Below are positions 14,096 through 28,200 of a stretch of DNA of 64,000 nt, one piece after another (position 1 is the stretch's first letter; every line of letters begins with the position of its first letter). The notes below the pieces were generated by a model. That model was not told where the DNA came from, searched no databases, and saw only the letters and a list, made by a program, of their open reading frames with translations. Source of the DNA: Neelides folsomi (Eukaryota > Arthropoda > Collembola > Neelipleona > Neelidae); NCBI GenBank assembly GCA_034687125.1, contig JAQGBZ010000020.1, forward strand, positions 248,001-312,000, in the 5' to 3' direction. Both the position numbers and the translations under genes were made by a program.

Positions 14096-14170
14096 CAGGG
14101 TGGGCCATAAGTTTCTTTCTTTTTTAAATAAACAATTGTATAAGAAAGAAAGATATTTATGGCCCATCCT
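14096..14170. mobile_element. Short hairpin MITE-like element
   Basis: About 75 bp with near-complete terminal inverted repeats. The left end reads AGGGTGGGCCATAAGT and TTCTTTCTT. The right end, reverse complemented, reads AGGATGGGCCATAAAT and CTTTCTTTCTT. The stem is about 27 bp with a few mismatches around a short AT loop. GGGTGGGCCATAA-type ends recall Tc/mariner-derived MITEs, but the family is not assigned. It lies about 180 bp beyond the stop codon of the second lectin gene. Confidence 0.65.
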
Positions 14171-14349
14171 AAATTCATATTTAAATAAAATTTGGTAAAA
14201 TACATTCGTACCTATTTTAGTTTAGTTTAGTACCTAATTTACCAAATTTTATTTATTTAATTATTTTTAATTCCAACTTAAATATTATTGCGGTGATAAT
14301 GAATGAATGCTGAATAAGATTTTTATGTATTTGCCAACTTTAATTATTT

Positions 14350-15237
14350 TCATGTTTTTTGGCAGATGGTGAAAGCTTGTGAATGACAATTTTTGTCACT
14401 CCAATATAGATTTTTTGAGCCGGTGGTTTGGAAAAGAACGCAATGCTCCTGTCCGCGAAAATTATTCGGCTCGGAAGATTTCCATTTGGTGTAATTGAAG
14501 GATTTACCTGTGGCGAACCAAAAGAATTTACCTTCTTTGCCCAAATCACTTCCAGAACTCCAAAAACCAATTTCTTCACCTAAAGAATTTAAAAAAAAAC
14601 ATTCATGATGTACTGTATAATTATAATTTAGAGAACAAAGGCTTTAAAATATTGTTAAAGTATTAGTTAATTTAAGCTTTTAAAGTGTTTATGAAGAATT
14701 GGAATTTGTAATGTTAAGAATTAACACATAATAATAATTAGCACCTTTTAATTGTAAAGATCTTTCCAGTAAAAGTTGTTCATCTTTTGATTCAACGCTC
14801 GCAAGTTCCATTTGATTCGTTCTGCACAATTCCCATGCTTCAAACCAATTAAGCTTTAAAAGAAAATAAAACTTTAAAAAAACAAGCGTTGCTGTATCTA
14901 ATTCTAATTAATTTTACTAATTCTAATAATATTAAATTTAGTAATTAAATGTATTAAAATAAAAAAGACCGGAATGACAGATTCAACAAAGAATTTTTTC
15001 TTCCCTTCGCACCCAACAAATTCGATCATTCCGCAAATGGATTCATTACTTGTACAGTTAATTTCCGTATTTTCATTTGTTTCTCCAAACTGCATTTAAA
15101 ATAAATTCACCAATTAAATATTTAATTTCTCTACTTAATAATATTTGTTAATAGTTAATAATGAATATTAAACTAATAAAATATAACTCTAAAACCTTAT
15201 AATTAGAAAATAAAATAAATAAAACTACGAAGTTCAT
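14350..15237 (-). CDS. Secreted C-type lectin-domain protein 2 (166 aa)
   Basis: Four exons on the - strand: 15237-15196, 15089-14970, 14853-14745 and 14579-14350. They total 501 nt and all junctions keep phase. The start MNFVVLFILF is a hydrophobic signal sequence; exon 1 is short and is the least certain. The rest is one C-type lectin domain: LNWFEAWELCRTNQMELASV (first helices), GFWSSGSDLGKEGKFFWFAT, then the Ca/sugar loop SSEPNNFRGQEHC and YWSDKNC, ending FTICQK. EPN in this loop is the mannose-type signature in vertebrate lectins. It is a likely extracellular sugar-binding or immune protein. It sits head-to-tail with a related lectin gene with the same 109-nt exon, so the two are a tandem duplicate pair. 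Specificity is inferred. Confidence 0.85.
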
Positions 15238-15268
15238 TTCAATTTATTCAATTAAACTGTTAATTTAA

Positions 15269-15276
15269 AATTTATA
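15269..15276 (-). promoter_or_regulatory. Possible TATA box of lectin gene 2
   Basis: TATAAATT on the - strand lies 32 bp before the proposed ATG at 15237. The short distance would leave almost no 5' leader, so the call is weak. Confidence 0.3.
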
Positions 15277-15413
15277 CTCAAAATATTAGGAAATGAAAAT
15301 GTTGAATTACGCACGAATTTATTCAATTTATTAAATGCAACATGTTTCATAAATAAATGAATGAGGATTAAACAGACTGGATTTAAATTACAATGTTATT
15401 CAAGCCATTTATT

Positions 15414-16526
15414 CTATTTATTAGGAATGGGATTTTCCTGTTGGCATAAAATGTAACAATAAGTATTTGCACATTCAGAGTCGTTCCATTCGAACTTGGA
15501 ATTCCCCGTCATTTGCATTTCAATGCAATGTTCTCGTCCTCGATTGTTGTCCGGTTGACCTCGGATCCAATTTGTGTAGGCCACAGATTTGCCAGAGGCC
15601 ATCCAGAAGAAAAGACCTTCCCGGCCCATGTCACTCCCGGAGGTCCAATACTTGTCAACGAATAAACCATTGGCTGGAGGAGATTCTAAATTAATTAATA
15701 AAAATAAATTAACTAATCTTAATTAACTAATCTTAATTACAATTAAAAGTATGATATAATATGTGCAGCAGAACTGAAATAAAATAGTATATTAATAATT
15801 TAGTTTTATTAAATAAATTTAAACAAATTCTGACCTGGTTTTGGAATAAATGTTTCAATGAGAGTTTGCTCATAGCGAGATTCAATGCTTGCTAAAGTCA
15901 TCTTATGGGAACGACAATATTCCCAAGCTTCGAACCAATTCATCTAAATGCCAGAAACGACCAATTAACTAAATGTAGTATTTTAGCGCAACTCAATAAA
16001 ATAAACTTATTAAAATATTTCGAGTGGATTTTAATTGTGAATTAATAATTTAAATTACGCGAAGGGTTGGATCAGCAAAGTAAGTTTTGACTCCGGTGCA
16101 AGCAACAAAGATGAGCGAACCGCAAGGAACGTCACTGGTGTTTGGATCACATTGGGGATCGTTGTTAAAAAACACATTACGAGCTTGTAAAAGAAAATTA
16201 TGATTAGTTTTTAATTATGGTTAATTAAACGCTAATTAAAGAAAAAATAGTTAAAGATAACTTTATTGAAAATGATTTAAAATAAATAAAAGTATGTTTT
16301 TCAATTACTTGTAATATTTACTCTTTGCTTTCTTCCTAAACTCTAAAATAAGAAATTGATAACAATTGATCATTATTAATATATATAGATTCATTATTCA
16401 TTATTTAACAAAATAACATTTAAAAATTATCAAGTTTAAACTCACGTGTTTTGATTCAATTTCACAATTGGTTAAATCAAGGTTAAGTATAACAAATAAT
16501 GAAAATGAGAAAAGAACGCGTAACAT
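15414..16526 (-). CDS. Secreted C-type lectin-domain protein 1 (206 aa)
   Basis: Five exons on the - strand: 16526-16446, 16342-16309, 16183-16059, 15943-15835 and 15685-15414. They total 621 nt, with all junctions in phase. The start is ATG with signal peptide MLRVLFSFSLFVILNL. A linker with cysteines (NDPQCDPNTSDVPCGS) leads to a C-type lectin domain: NWFEAWEYCRSHKMTLASIE, YWTSGSDMGREGLFFWMASG, the loop GQPDNNRGREHC and FEWNDSEC, ending CYILCQQ. QPD is the galactose-type signature in vertebrate lectins, unlike the EPN of the neighbour. The 34-nt second exon is small but is needed for phase. It is likely secreted and sugar binding; the target is unknown. Confidence 0.88.
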
Positions 16527-16995
16527 CTTACAATAAAATATTCTTTAAAAGTGATTAATTGAATTCTCATTTAAATTCCCAAAATATTTATACCTCTAGG
16601 ATTTGGTTTAAATTGGTTCAATTGTCAATTGGTCCTTGTAATTTATCAATGAATAATTCAAATAAAAGAACCTTGTAAATTATGTGCATTTAAAATAAAA
16701 AGTGTTTTTCATTCAAATTCTATTTAACTAAATATCTTATTTAACTAAATATCTCTACATTCAATTATTATTAAATTGTTAATTTGAAGTTTTTAAATTA
16801 AATCCTCAAATTTAAAAACCCATTTTTAGTTAACTCAACAATGACAATAATTTAAAAATTGAATAAAACTTTAATTTTTACTTTCATATTTAATTTTTCA
16901 TTTTTAAATTCAATGCCTATTTAATTTTTCTTTATCTTATTTGGTTTAAAATGTTTAATTAATTGTAATTGAAAAATAATAATTAAAAAGGATAT
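16527..16995. other. Spacer between lectin gene 1 and the DM10 gene
   Basis: AT-rich, carrying the lectin promoter on one side and presumably the 3' end of the DM10 gene on the other. No gene or skew island is seen. Confidence 0.5.
16583..16592 (-). promoter_or_regulatory. TATA box of lectin gene 1
   Basis: TATAAATATT on the - strand lies about 57 bp upstream of the ATG at 16526, a suitable distance for a start site roughly 30 bp downstream and a short leader. Confidence 0.55.
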
Positions 16996-19069
16996 TTAGC
17001 AAATTGGTCCATTTGGTGTTTGGCAGTCGCAAAGTAGCGGAGATTCAATCGTTACATCCGAACAACATTCGTCCATTAATTCAAGCGGAGTGAAATCCTC
17101 TATAACAGAAAATGAAAAATAATGGAATTAAATATTTTGCCAGTTATATTAAAAATAAATAACAATTAAATTAACTACAAGAGAAAATAATTTATTAGTT
17201 AAATGAGACAGTGCAAAAAAAGTAAATTGATTAATTATCTTGTAAATAGAGTTAACTAAGTTAATAGGTAAATATAATGTTAAGATTACAATTAAAGTAT
17301 TTAAGTAATTATTAATTAATTATTATTAAATTAATAACTCACCCATTCCAAATTTTTCTCTCATGTAAACTTCAGTAAATGGATCGCATTCAGTTATCAT
17401 TACAGCTCGACCGTAAATATTCAAAACTGCTCCGATGGCGAAGTCACACGGTTTGTAAGTTTCTTTCTCTTCGACTCCCGGGCACAATTTGTCCTCCATG
17501 TAAGTCAAAGTAAAATTCCAATCTTCTTCCTTTTTGGTATTTAAAATCAAAATCGCTTCTTCCTTCATCCCAACAATTCCAACCAAATCCCGCATGTCTT
17601 TTGGCACTTTGGATCTATTGAGAAAAACCGGCCAATAAACGCAACCAGAATTCGGCTCGAATCTTTCCAAGATTTCCATCGTGTCATCTTCAAGAAAATA
17701 ATGAATGACGAATTGATGAAGTCGGCCGTCTTCGTTACAGCGATCGTCCCAATAACCCCAAAATCGTAAAACGAGTTTGTAATTTTCATAATATTTCATT
17801 CCTTTGCACGCTTCTCTTTTGTCCGGATGAGCGATGTTTGGAAAACGGCTGTTGTGACGCTATTTAAATACAATTAGGTAATTTAAATGTAATTAAATAA
17901 GTTAAATAAATTTAATTACGTCTAATCGGATGAGCGTCGCAGGATCCCAAGGCATTTCCATATTATGCGGAACGGGAACTCCAGTTTTATTTAAAAACGC
18001 CCGAGTTGTGTCGTTGCAAGAACAGATTTTGAAAATCTTCCCGTAGAACTCAACTTCACATCCGACGTTGAGATGATCAAGTGTGTAATAAGAATTACGG
18101 TCTGGTGGCGGTAAAGGAATTCTTCCTCGGTTGATGAGTCGGCCTTGGACGTAGCCGGGGTCAAAGGTTCGGAGCTCACTCACTTCGATTGTGTCATTCT
18201 CGGGGTAATAATGAATGGCACAAGCGTGGATTCGATAATTTTCTAACGGGGATTCGCAAATTGATTCTTGAAAATAGCCGTAAAAAGTCAGGACCTGAAA
18301 ATCAATTTCGCACACATTTTAAATTTAAAATCAACGTTGCTTTTAAATTAATCTACTATAATCAAAGTAAGTCAGATCAAACTACTTTAATTAAGTAAAT
18401 GAAATTAATATTTAACTAAATATTCAAAATTCATTTGGCAATTTGTTAATCTTAAATTTTCACCAGTTTATTAAACTTAAGCCAATTTGGTTGAAGGGTT
18501 TTTGGCGTTCTGAATGAACTCGGAAAAACTTCTTTTAAAAGACAAGCCGTTTCTTTCCTTCTTGGTCGTGAGAATAAATTAATCGGACCGAGACAATCAA
18601 TTTTGACACATGGAATGAACGGATGTTGCGAATGTCGTTCAGCAAGTCGAACCGCACACAAATTCTCAGCTTCCAAACATGGGAAAACGCAATGAGTTTT
18701 CTAAAATATTAAAATTCCATTTAAATCTTTAAATTTAAATTATTAAATTAAAATGAACTCTTAATTAATAAATGGATTTATTAACATTTTATTTAAACTT
18801 ACAAATCTTTCGCTTGTTGGTAATTTACATCCACGATGGTCAATCCTGAACTTATTTGGTCCATCGCATAAATCTCTGCATCCTCCGGGTCTGCAATTTC
18901 TCATTTCTTCGCATGTTTTGGCAAAGCAGACATTATTGGCCAAACAACATCCGTTTGTGTATTCGATCTTGCAAGGTTTGTCGCAGCAATTCCTCGAGCC
19001 ATTTTGATACGAATAACGACTGCTTGTAATGTCCAAATAGGTTTGATTGTTTGGTCGGAAAAGAGCCAT
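16996..19069 (-). CDS. EFHC1-like protein with two DM10 domains (499 aa)
   Basis: Five exons on the - strand: 19069-18803, 18700-18464, 18294-17920, 17859-17343 and 17099-16996. They total 1500 nt and all introns keep phase. Residues about 169-273 (LTFYGYFQES, ACAIHYYPENDTIEV, VEFYGKIFKICSCND) and about 321-440 (LVLRFWGYWDD, FVIHYFLEDDTMEI, LNIYGRAVMITECD) are DM10 domains. This domain is typical of EFHC1/Rib72, inner-junction proteins of ciliary and flagellar doublet microtubules. EFHC1 has about 640 residues with three DM10 domains and a C-terminal EF-hand region. Here the third DM10 and the EF-hand region are missing, the C-terminus is a 34-residue Cys-containing tail, and residues 20-90 are unusually Cys rich. 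In arthropods a sperm axoneme role is plausible but inferred. Confidence 0.82.
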
Positions 19070-19922
19070 GATATTAATTAGTATTAATACTTGAGTTAAA
19101 TATATTAAATTCGGATGTTAAATATTAAAACGAAAGTTAAATTAAATAAAAACAAAATTAAAAAAGACAAAATATGAGGAAATTATTCTTTTTGTTTTGT
19201 CTTCATGATCAAAACTACCAAAACTACCAAATTATTTTTTAATTTTAAAATTATGCAATAAATTAAGTGGCTTTTAACCCACTTTAACCCAATTTAATAA
19301 TAAAAAATCTTAAATGTGCTGTAATTGACCTTTACTTCCTGTTCAATGTAAATTATATGTAAATAGTTAAATGTCTGCCAGTAAAGCCTTTTTCTTTATA
19401 TTTGTATTTGTGGGATAAAAAGAGTCACCCGAAACAAATTTTGATTTTCCACCGTTCCACTCAAACCGTAGAAAATGTTTTAAACGCTTCCCGATCAAGT
19501 TGAAAGGGACGTGTTTACATATGATACACATACGGGTTGTTTTTTATTAACTATGGTCTATGCTTATGGTACATATTTGTATTTACTCTTGTAATATCAA
19601 ACTTCCCTTTAAACTCTATAAACAAATTACTGTGACTCTATAAACAAATTAATGTGACTCTATAAACAAATACTTAACGCTTTATTTATGTAAGTCAATA
19701 TTCGCATATTGTATAATGGGAATGAAATTGCGAAATGTCATATTCATTTTTTAACTTTAAAACCGTTAAAATTGGGGGAGGAAAATAGTTTGCGAAAAAT
19801 GAGAATTTGTTTTAGAACTCCGCGAGAGCTCGAACGGGAAGGTTTAATTTCAAGCTTAAAGTTGATAAAAAGAACATTGAATTCATTAATATTTAATCAA
19901 TATTTAAATAAAGATAAATAAA
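19070..19922. other. Divergent promoter region between DM10 gene and membrane-protein gene
   Basis: AT-rich spacer of about 850 bp between two divergently transcribed genes, so it should hold both promoters. It contains the short tandem repeat listed next. No coding exon is visible. Confidence 0.5.
19613..19673. repeat. 22-bp tandem repeat, about three copies
   Basis: Three copies of a unit containing GACTCTATAAACAAATTA, upstream of the membrane-protein gene. Each copy has a CTATAAA motif. Confidence 0.8.
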
Positions 19923-20572
19923 ATGAATCGACTTCTCCCGTTAATAATTTTCTTTGTCATTTTGACCAAAACGAGGGAAAGTTCAGGGATTAAATTAATT
20001 TGGGATTTGCTGGACAAAGGAAAAGGACTTTTTTATACAAAGACTCATATTCCAGTACACAGGTAAATAAATACATTAGCAAAAATGAATTCATAATCTA
20101 ATAATAATAACTAAAATTAAATATTATAAAAGTTAAAATAAAATATTATAAAAGATTTGTTACATTCAACGATGACAAATTGGCTCATCACCATAATCCA
20201 AAACTTGGCGGGTTGCGGGGCGGACCTTCGTACGAACCCGAAGTCGGGTACGGTGAGTTCGGTGCCGGTGACCAACTTTACGAATACACCCACACCGTGT
20301 CACAAAGTTCCGGCGGGTTGAACAACGACATTTTCGGGATTCTTTCCGGCCTTTCTTTCGCTTCGCTTCTTGGAGCTTTTCTTTTCTTCCTCGCTCAGCC
20401 AACGAAAGGTCCGCCTGGAAGGAAACAAGAAAAAACGACAGGGAATTCAAACGGAATTGACCCGGAGAAAATACCCGAAATTCTCGCCATGATCGAAGGA
20501 CTTTTGTCGAAATACAATCCGAATTGGAAATCGAATGAATTTGGTAAATTGAACAAAATCAGTTCAGAGTAA
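19923..20572 (+). CDS. Small secreted/single-pass membrane protein (185 aa), family unknown
   Basis: Two exons: 19923-20062 and 20155-20572, total 558 nt, joined CACAG|GTAAAT to ATAAAAG|ATT with phase kept (an Arg codon is split). It begins MNRLLPLIIFFVILTKTRES, a signal peptide. A luminal part rich in Gly, His, Tyr and Glu follows (HHHNPKLGG, YEPEVGYGEFGAGDQLYEY). Residues about 106-128 form one hydrophobic segment (GILSGLSFASLLGAFLFFLA). The short basic/Pro tail runs PTKGPPGRKQEK and ends with NKISSE. This predicts a type I membrane protein. It is the only + strand gene in the six-gene block and faces JNK tail to tail. I do not recognise the family. Confidence 0.75.
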
Positions 20573-21603
20573 AATTAAAATAAATTATTATTAACAAAAT
20601 GGTTAAAGTGATTTAAATTAAATAATTAATAAATAATAATAATTAATAGTAAAATGGTTAGGTTAGGTTTAGTAATAGTAATTAGTAAAATGTTAAATGA
20701 GTTAATATTGTTAATTATTTAGTAAATTGTAAAATGTTAATTATTTAGTTAATTGTAGAATGTTAAACATAATGAATAATTAAAGAAAGTGAGATTTAAA
20801 TTGTTCATTAAAGTTTTAATCAACTGAAGAATATTCGTTCGTGTATAAATATTGGAACTACCCGCGTGTACATAAAATCCACTTTGATAACAATATTTTT
20901 AAATATAACATGATCAAACTGGTTCATTGTATTTTAAATGTTTAAACTTTGTTTAAATCCCATTTGGATTTAAATCTTAAAATCCAACAAAGGTTATTCA
21001 TGTCATACAAAATATTGTTTTTATAAAGAATATTTGTAATTATTTCAACCGTGTTTCAAAGTTTTTATTTCAACTACGGAAAAAATGTTCATTTGGGGTT
21101 TTTAATAAAAATTAAGTTGTTGTTGTTTCGTACTTTTTTCCTCTTCTTGAGCTTCAATTGCACAATTGACATTAAATTGAATAAAGAACCATAAAATCAT
21201 AATAAAATACTTTACAAGTTTATTAAAGAACAATTAAAGTTAAATTAAAGATAAATTAAAGATTAAATTTAAGTAAATTGCACAGACATTTGTCAACATG
21301 CTCACTCGTTGCAACTCAGAGGTTTACAAAAAAATTGGTTCAAAATGACGAATAATTTAAATTAACTTAACTATTGAAATAAATTATTTCCTATATAAAA
21401 TTAGTTTATTAAACTTCACAATTAAAACTGAAATGGATTTAAATTGATTTAAATTGATTTGAATGAACTCCACATTGAAGTGGAAATTGAACAAGGAAAA
21501 AAAATAATTATAAATCCTTAAAATTATTTCCACGAAGATATTTTTGATTAAATTTAAATCCAGAGATGAATAGAATTTTAAATCTCGATTATTATCCTGC
21601 CGA
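20573..21603. other. Convergent 3' flanks of the membrane-protein gene and JNK
   Basis: AT-rich spacer between two convergent genes, presumably both 3' untranslated regions. AATAAA occurs at 20579-20584 and near 20626 on the + strand; TTTATT at 21405-21410 would serve JNK on the - strand. No gene is seen. Confidence 0.5.
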
Positions 21604-24864
<3,261 letters not shown>

Positions 24865-25249
24865 TTAGCGGCGGATCCAATCAAAGGGGGATTCTTGTCC
24901 AAAGATTTGATTTGTTTGCAGGAGATTTAACTAAAATAAATGAATAAATTTTATTAATAAAATATGAGTCACGAAGAAATTCATTTTCTATTAATATTAT
25001 AATGCAGAATGAGAATAAATTATTTAATTATTAAAAAATTAAACGAATTCTAACTTGATCGTTTCCTTCATTTTGATCTGCGGATCTTTTGAATCTTTTC
25101 ATTCTCTTGTGACTCTCACGTGGGTCAAATAATTCATTGTAGTCGTCTGGATTGAGTTGGTTGAACGACGATTGCTGGGGAATTACGGCCCCAATGACAA
25201 TGTCGAGGAAAAGGAACAAGAGGAATAAAATCTTTTGATTTCGATTCAT
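24865..25249 (-). CDS. Small secreted peptide precursor (86 aa), possibly neuropeptide-like
   Basis: Two exons on the - strand: 25249-25055 and 24930-24865, 261 nt, with phase kept at GATCAA|GTTAGA to TTTTAG|TTAAAT. MNRNQKILFLLFLFLDIVIG is a strong signal peptide, probably cleaved near IGA. The propeptide has a cluster of basic sites (SHKRMKRFKRSADQ) that would suit furin-type processing. That would release a C-terminal peptide of about 31 residues starting SADQNEGNDQ and ending ESPFDWIRR. There are no cysteines and no Gly for amidation. I do not recognise a known neuropeptide family; it could equally be a small secreted protein. The gene is the outermost of the non-Hox block. Confidence 0.65.
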
Positions 25250-28200
25250 TTTCTAATGAGAGAAGTCGAGAAATTGAGAAAATCCTACTTTTATTATTTC
25301 TTAACCTACTTTGAACAAATCGAATGAATCAGCCAATGTGTGACTTCAAACTCAATTTCTAATTTCCTCTTAAAGTGTTGATCATTCGATAATTGGCGTT
25401 TTGATTTGCAATGGCAAACTCTTTATAAAATAAGAATTGTTCTCATTAGTAATAAATAGAATTAGCATTAGTAATACATACACACTTTTATATGTAGTTA
25501 CATTATAATATTTAGACTATATTATTCTATTTTAAAATTTAGGCTGTATTATACTTATATAGTATTATGTACATGAACATAGGATTAACATTTATTTATT
25601 TTCAATGTTTTAATTCTTCCTGTTGTTTTGCTCTATTTTATGGCCCAATTTATTTATTTAATTCAACTTGTAATTTAACATTCTAAAATGCTAAATTATT
25701 AATTGTATTTATTAACTAAGTTTTGCCTAATATGAATTTGCAAAACACTCCAATTTCAACCTTTTAATAAATAGTTTATAATCTACAATTTTATGTTTTA
25801 AATTAAAATTATACGAATTTTAATTTAAAAACATCTTTAACAATTTTTATAATATTTTATATTAATGTTTTTGTATTCCATTTAAAAAAACTTAAGGAGT
25901 CTATGGTATATAGAAGAGTCTTTGGTTATAATTTTGTAGTGAAGGGTAGTTTGTTCGTTTTTTGTTGTTTTGGTCTCCCTGCTTGGTATTCCATCAATGA
26001 TTTTGGCTGTCAGGAGTAAATGTCCATTTGAGTGGGTGAATGTTGACGGGATGTCAAATGTTGGAGAGATTGGTGAGATTGGAAAAGACCACCGGATTCA
26101 AACTGATAACGTCCAAGATCATCGCCCCTCATCCAAAGACATCAAACATATATCCAATAACTCCAATTAGATTCATTCAACTCAGTTAGGCCAATCCTCA
26201 AACTTATTTTTTACATCTCCAAGTGCAGATACTAAGAAACTAGTTGAGAAGTTGAGATCATTTAATGATATTAACTATTTGTATCTTAACTATGTACTTG
26301 GATGATATTAACTATCTGTATTAGTAATATTAGGATACATAGGAGTTAGATAGGAGTTTAATACACAGGTCGTTAATGTGAACACAACTTTAGTAATTAT
26401 TGTAAATAGGAGATGAAGTGATTGGGAAATTGGGGGAATTAATTTGGTTCATCATTTGATTCATTTGGATTCATTTGGATTAAAGGAGAGAATTGAAGGT
26501 TTCAATTTCCTCTTAATCTCCCCATCTCAATTCCATTCCGAAGGGGGAGAAGTTGAGATAAATAAGGTGGATTTAATTTTATTCAAATGACTCCACTTGG
26601 GAAGGAAATGGAAAGTTAAACCCAAAACGGCCTTCTTATCGCAAACAAAAACTTAAATGCCGTCATTAAACAAACCCACAAATAATCTTTCTTACCTTTA
26701 TCACATTTAAAACTAAATTAATTATCATAATTGATTACATTATAATATACCAAATACATTACATTTATAAAATTAATTATTATATTACATATATTTACTG
26801 TATATCATTTTCATGTCACGGATCAAAGAAGGATAAAACTTATAAAATGAGAATTACATTACAATTTTGTATTTAATGTTCAGTGAGTGTGGAACGGGAA
26901 GTTTAGGTAAACCAAAGCATTTCAATGCGGGTTGTTTTTGTGATCTAAAGGGATTTAAGTGAAGATTTTGTTTTTCTTCCTTCGCAAAGATTCTTTTGGA
27001 TCTTTTGCATTGAAATTGGTGGGATGAGTTTGGGTTTGAAAGGCGGCTTAAGTGAAGTTAAGTCAAGGATTGTAATCGAACCTTGTAACTTTTGGATTAG
27101 GAGATTCCAATGGCGGATTTCTTGGTTGGAAACTCGCCGTCTCCAAGCCCTCATCACGACAAACAGACCAAACATGGAATTTCACATACCAAAAACACGG
27201 CTTTGTTTTTATTATCATTCACGATAGAAAACTTTCTTTTAATCTCACAGACATTATTAAATTTACATTAACGACATTAACCATTTAGCGATATATTTAA
27301 ATATGATCTTATTAACCATTTAAATATAATCTTATTGAGCATTTAAATATAATCTTATTAACCATAAGCTAATTATTATATTAAGTACTTAACATTTAAA
27401 AATTATATTTTTATGTTAAATTTTAAGGATGAAAAAATTATCTTTGTTTTGCCATTTTGTGATATTGAGCATTATCGAAAGTATTTGGAGTTGTTTGAAA
27501 TAAGTTTGTTGTCTGTGCCTTGTGTCTGTCATTGTGCGACGAGTGTCGTTTTGTATAATTAATGATCTACCTGATTTCCCAAGTGAGTTATTTTCTATTT
27601 TTGCGTCCTCCGCTGCACTCAATTATTCCTCCTTGTTATCCTCCGTCGTCTCCTCCACCGCACAATGGCCATCACCCATCCCACCATGTAATCATAATGA
27701 TCAGTCTCCATCATTACTCACACAATCCTCATCAGCCAAAATCCATTAGAACCCAAAAAATTAACGCTTTCCCTTTTAAAAATAGATGCAAATCCCTGAA
27801 AAAAAACATTTCACAATTCAACAATCCAACAAATGTTCTCATTACGCTTTAAAACATAACATACATGTAAAATCACACTCAAACATTTTTACATAAAACT
27901 CTTAACATCCATATTTTATATTTGACATTGTGCTTAATTTTAAAATATGTCATATATTGCAAATACGTATATACTTATGTAATACTGTACCATATATGTA
28001 CTATGTATATAAATATGTATAATGTATATATAAATATTACGTATACTGTATATATAAATATATATATATATATATATTGTATTGGTAAATAAATTATGAA
28101 GAAAGTGATGAGTCGAAGGCGTAACAAATGTGAAGCAAATGATGTTAAATTATTCTTCCACATCCAAATGATGAGAGAGATGAAAGAATCATAAGAATTA

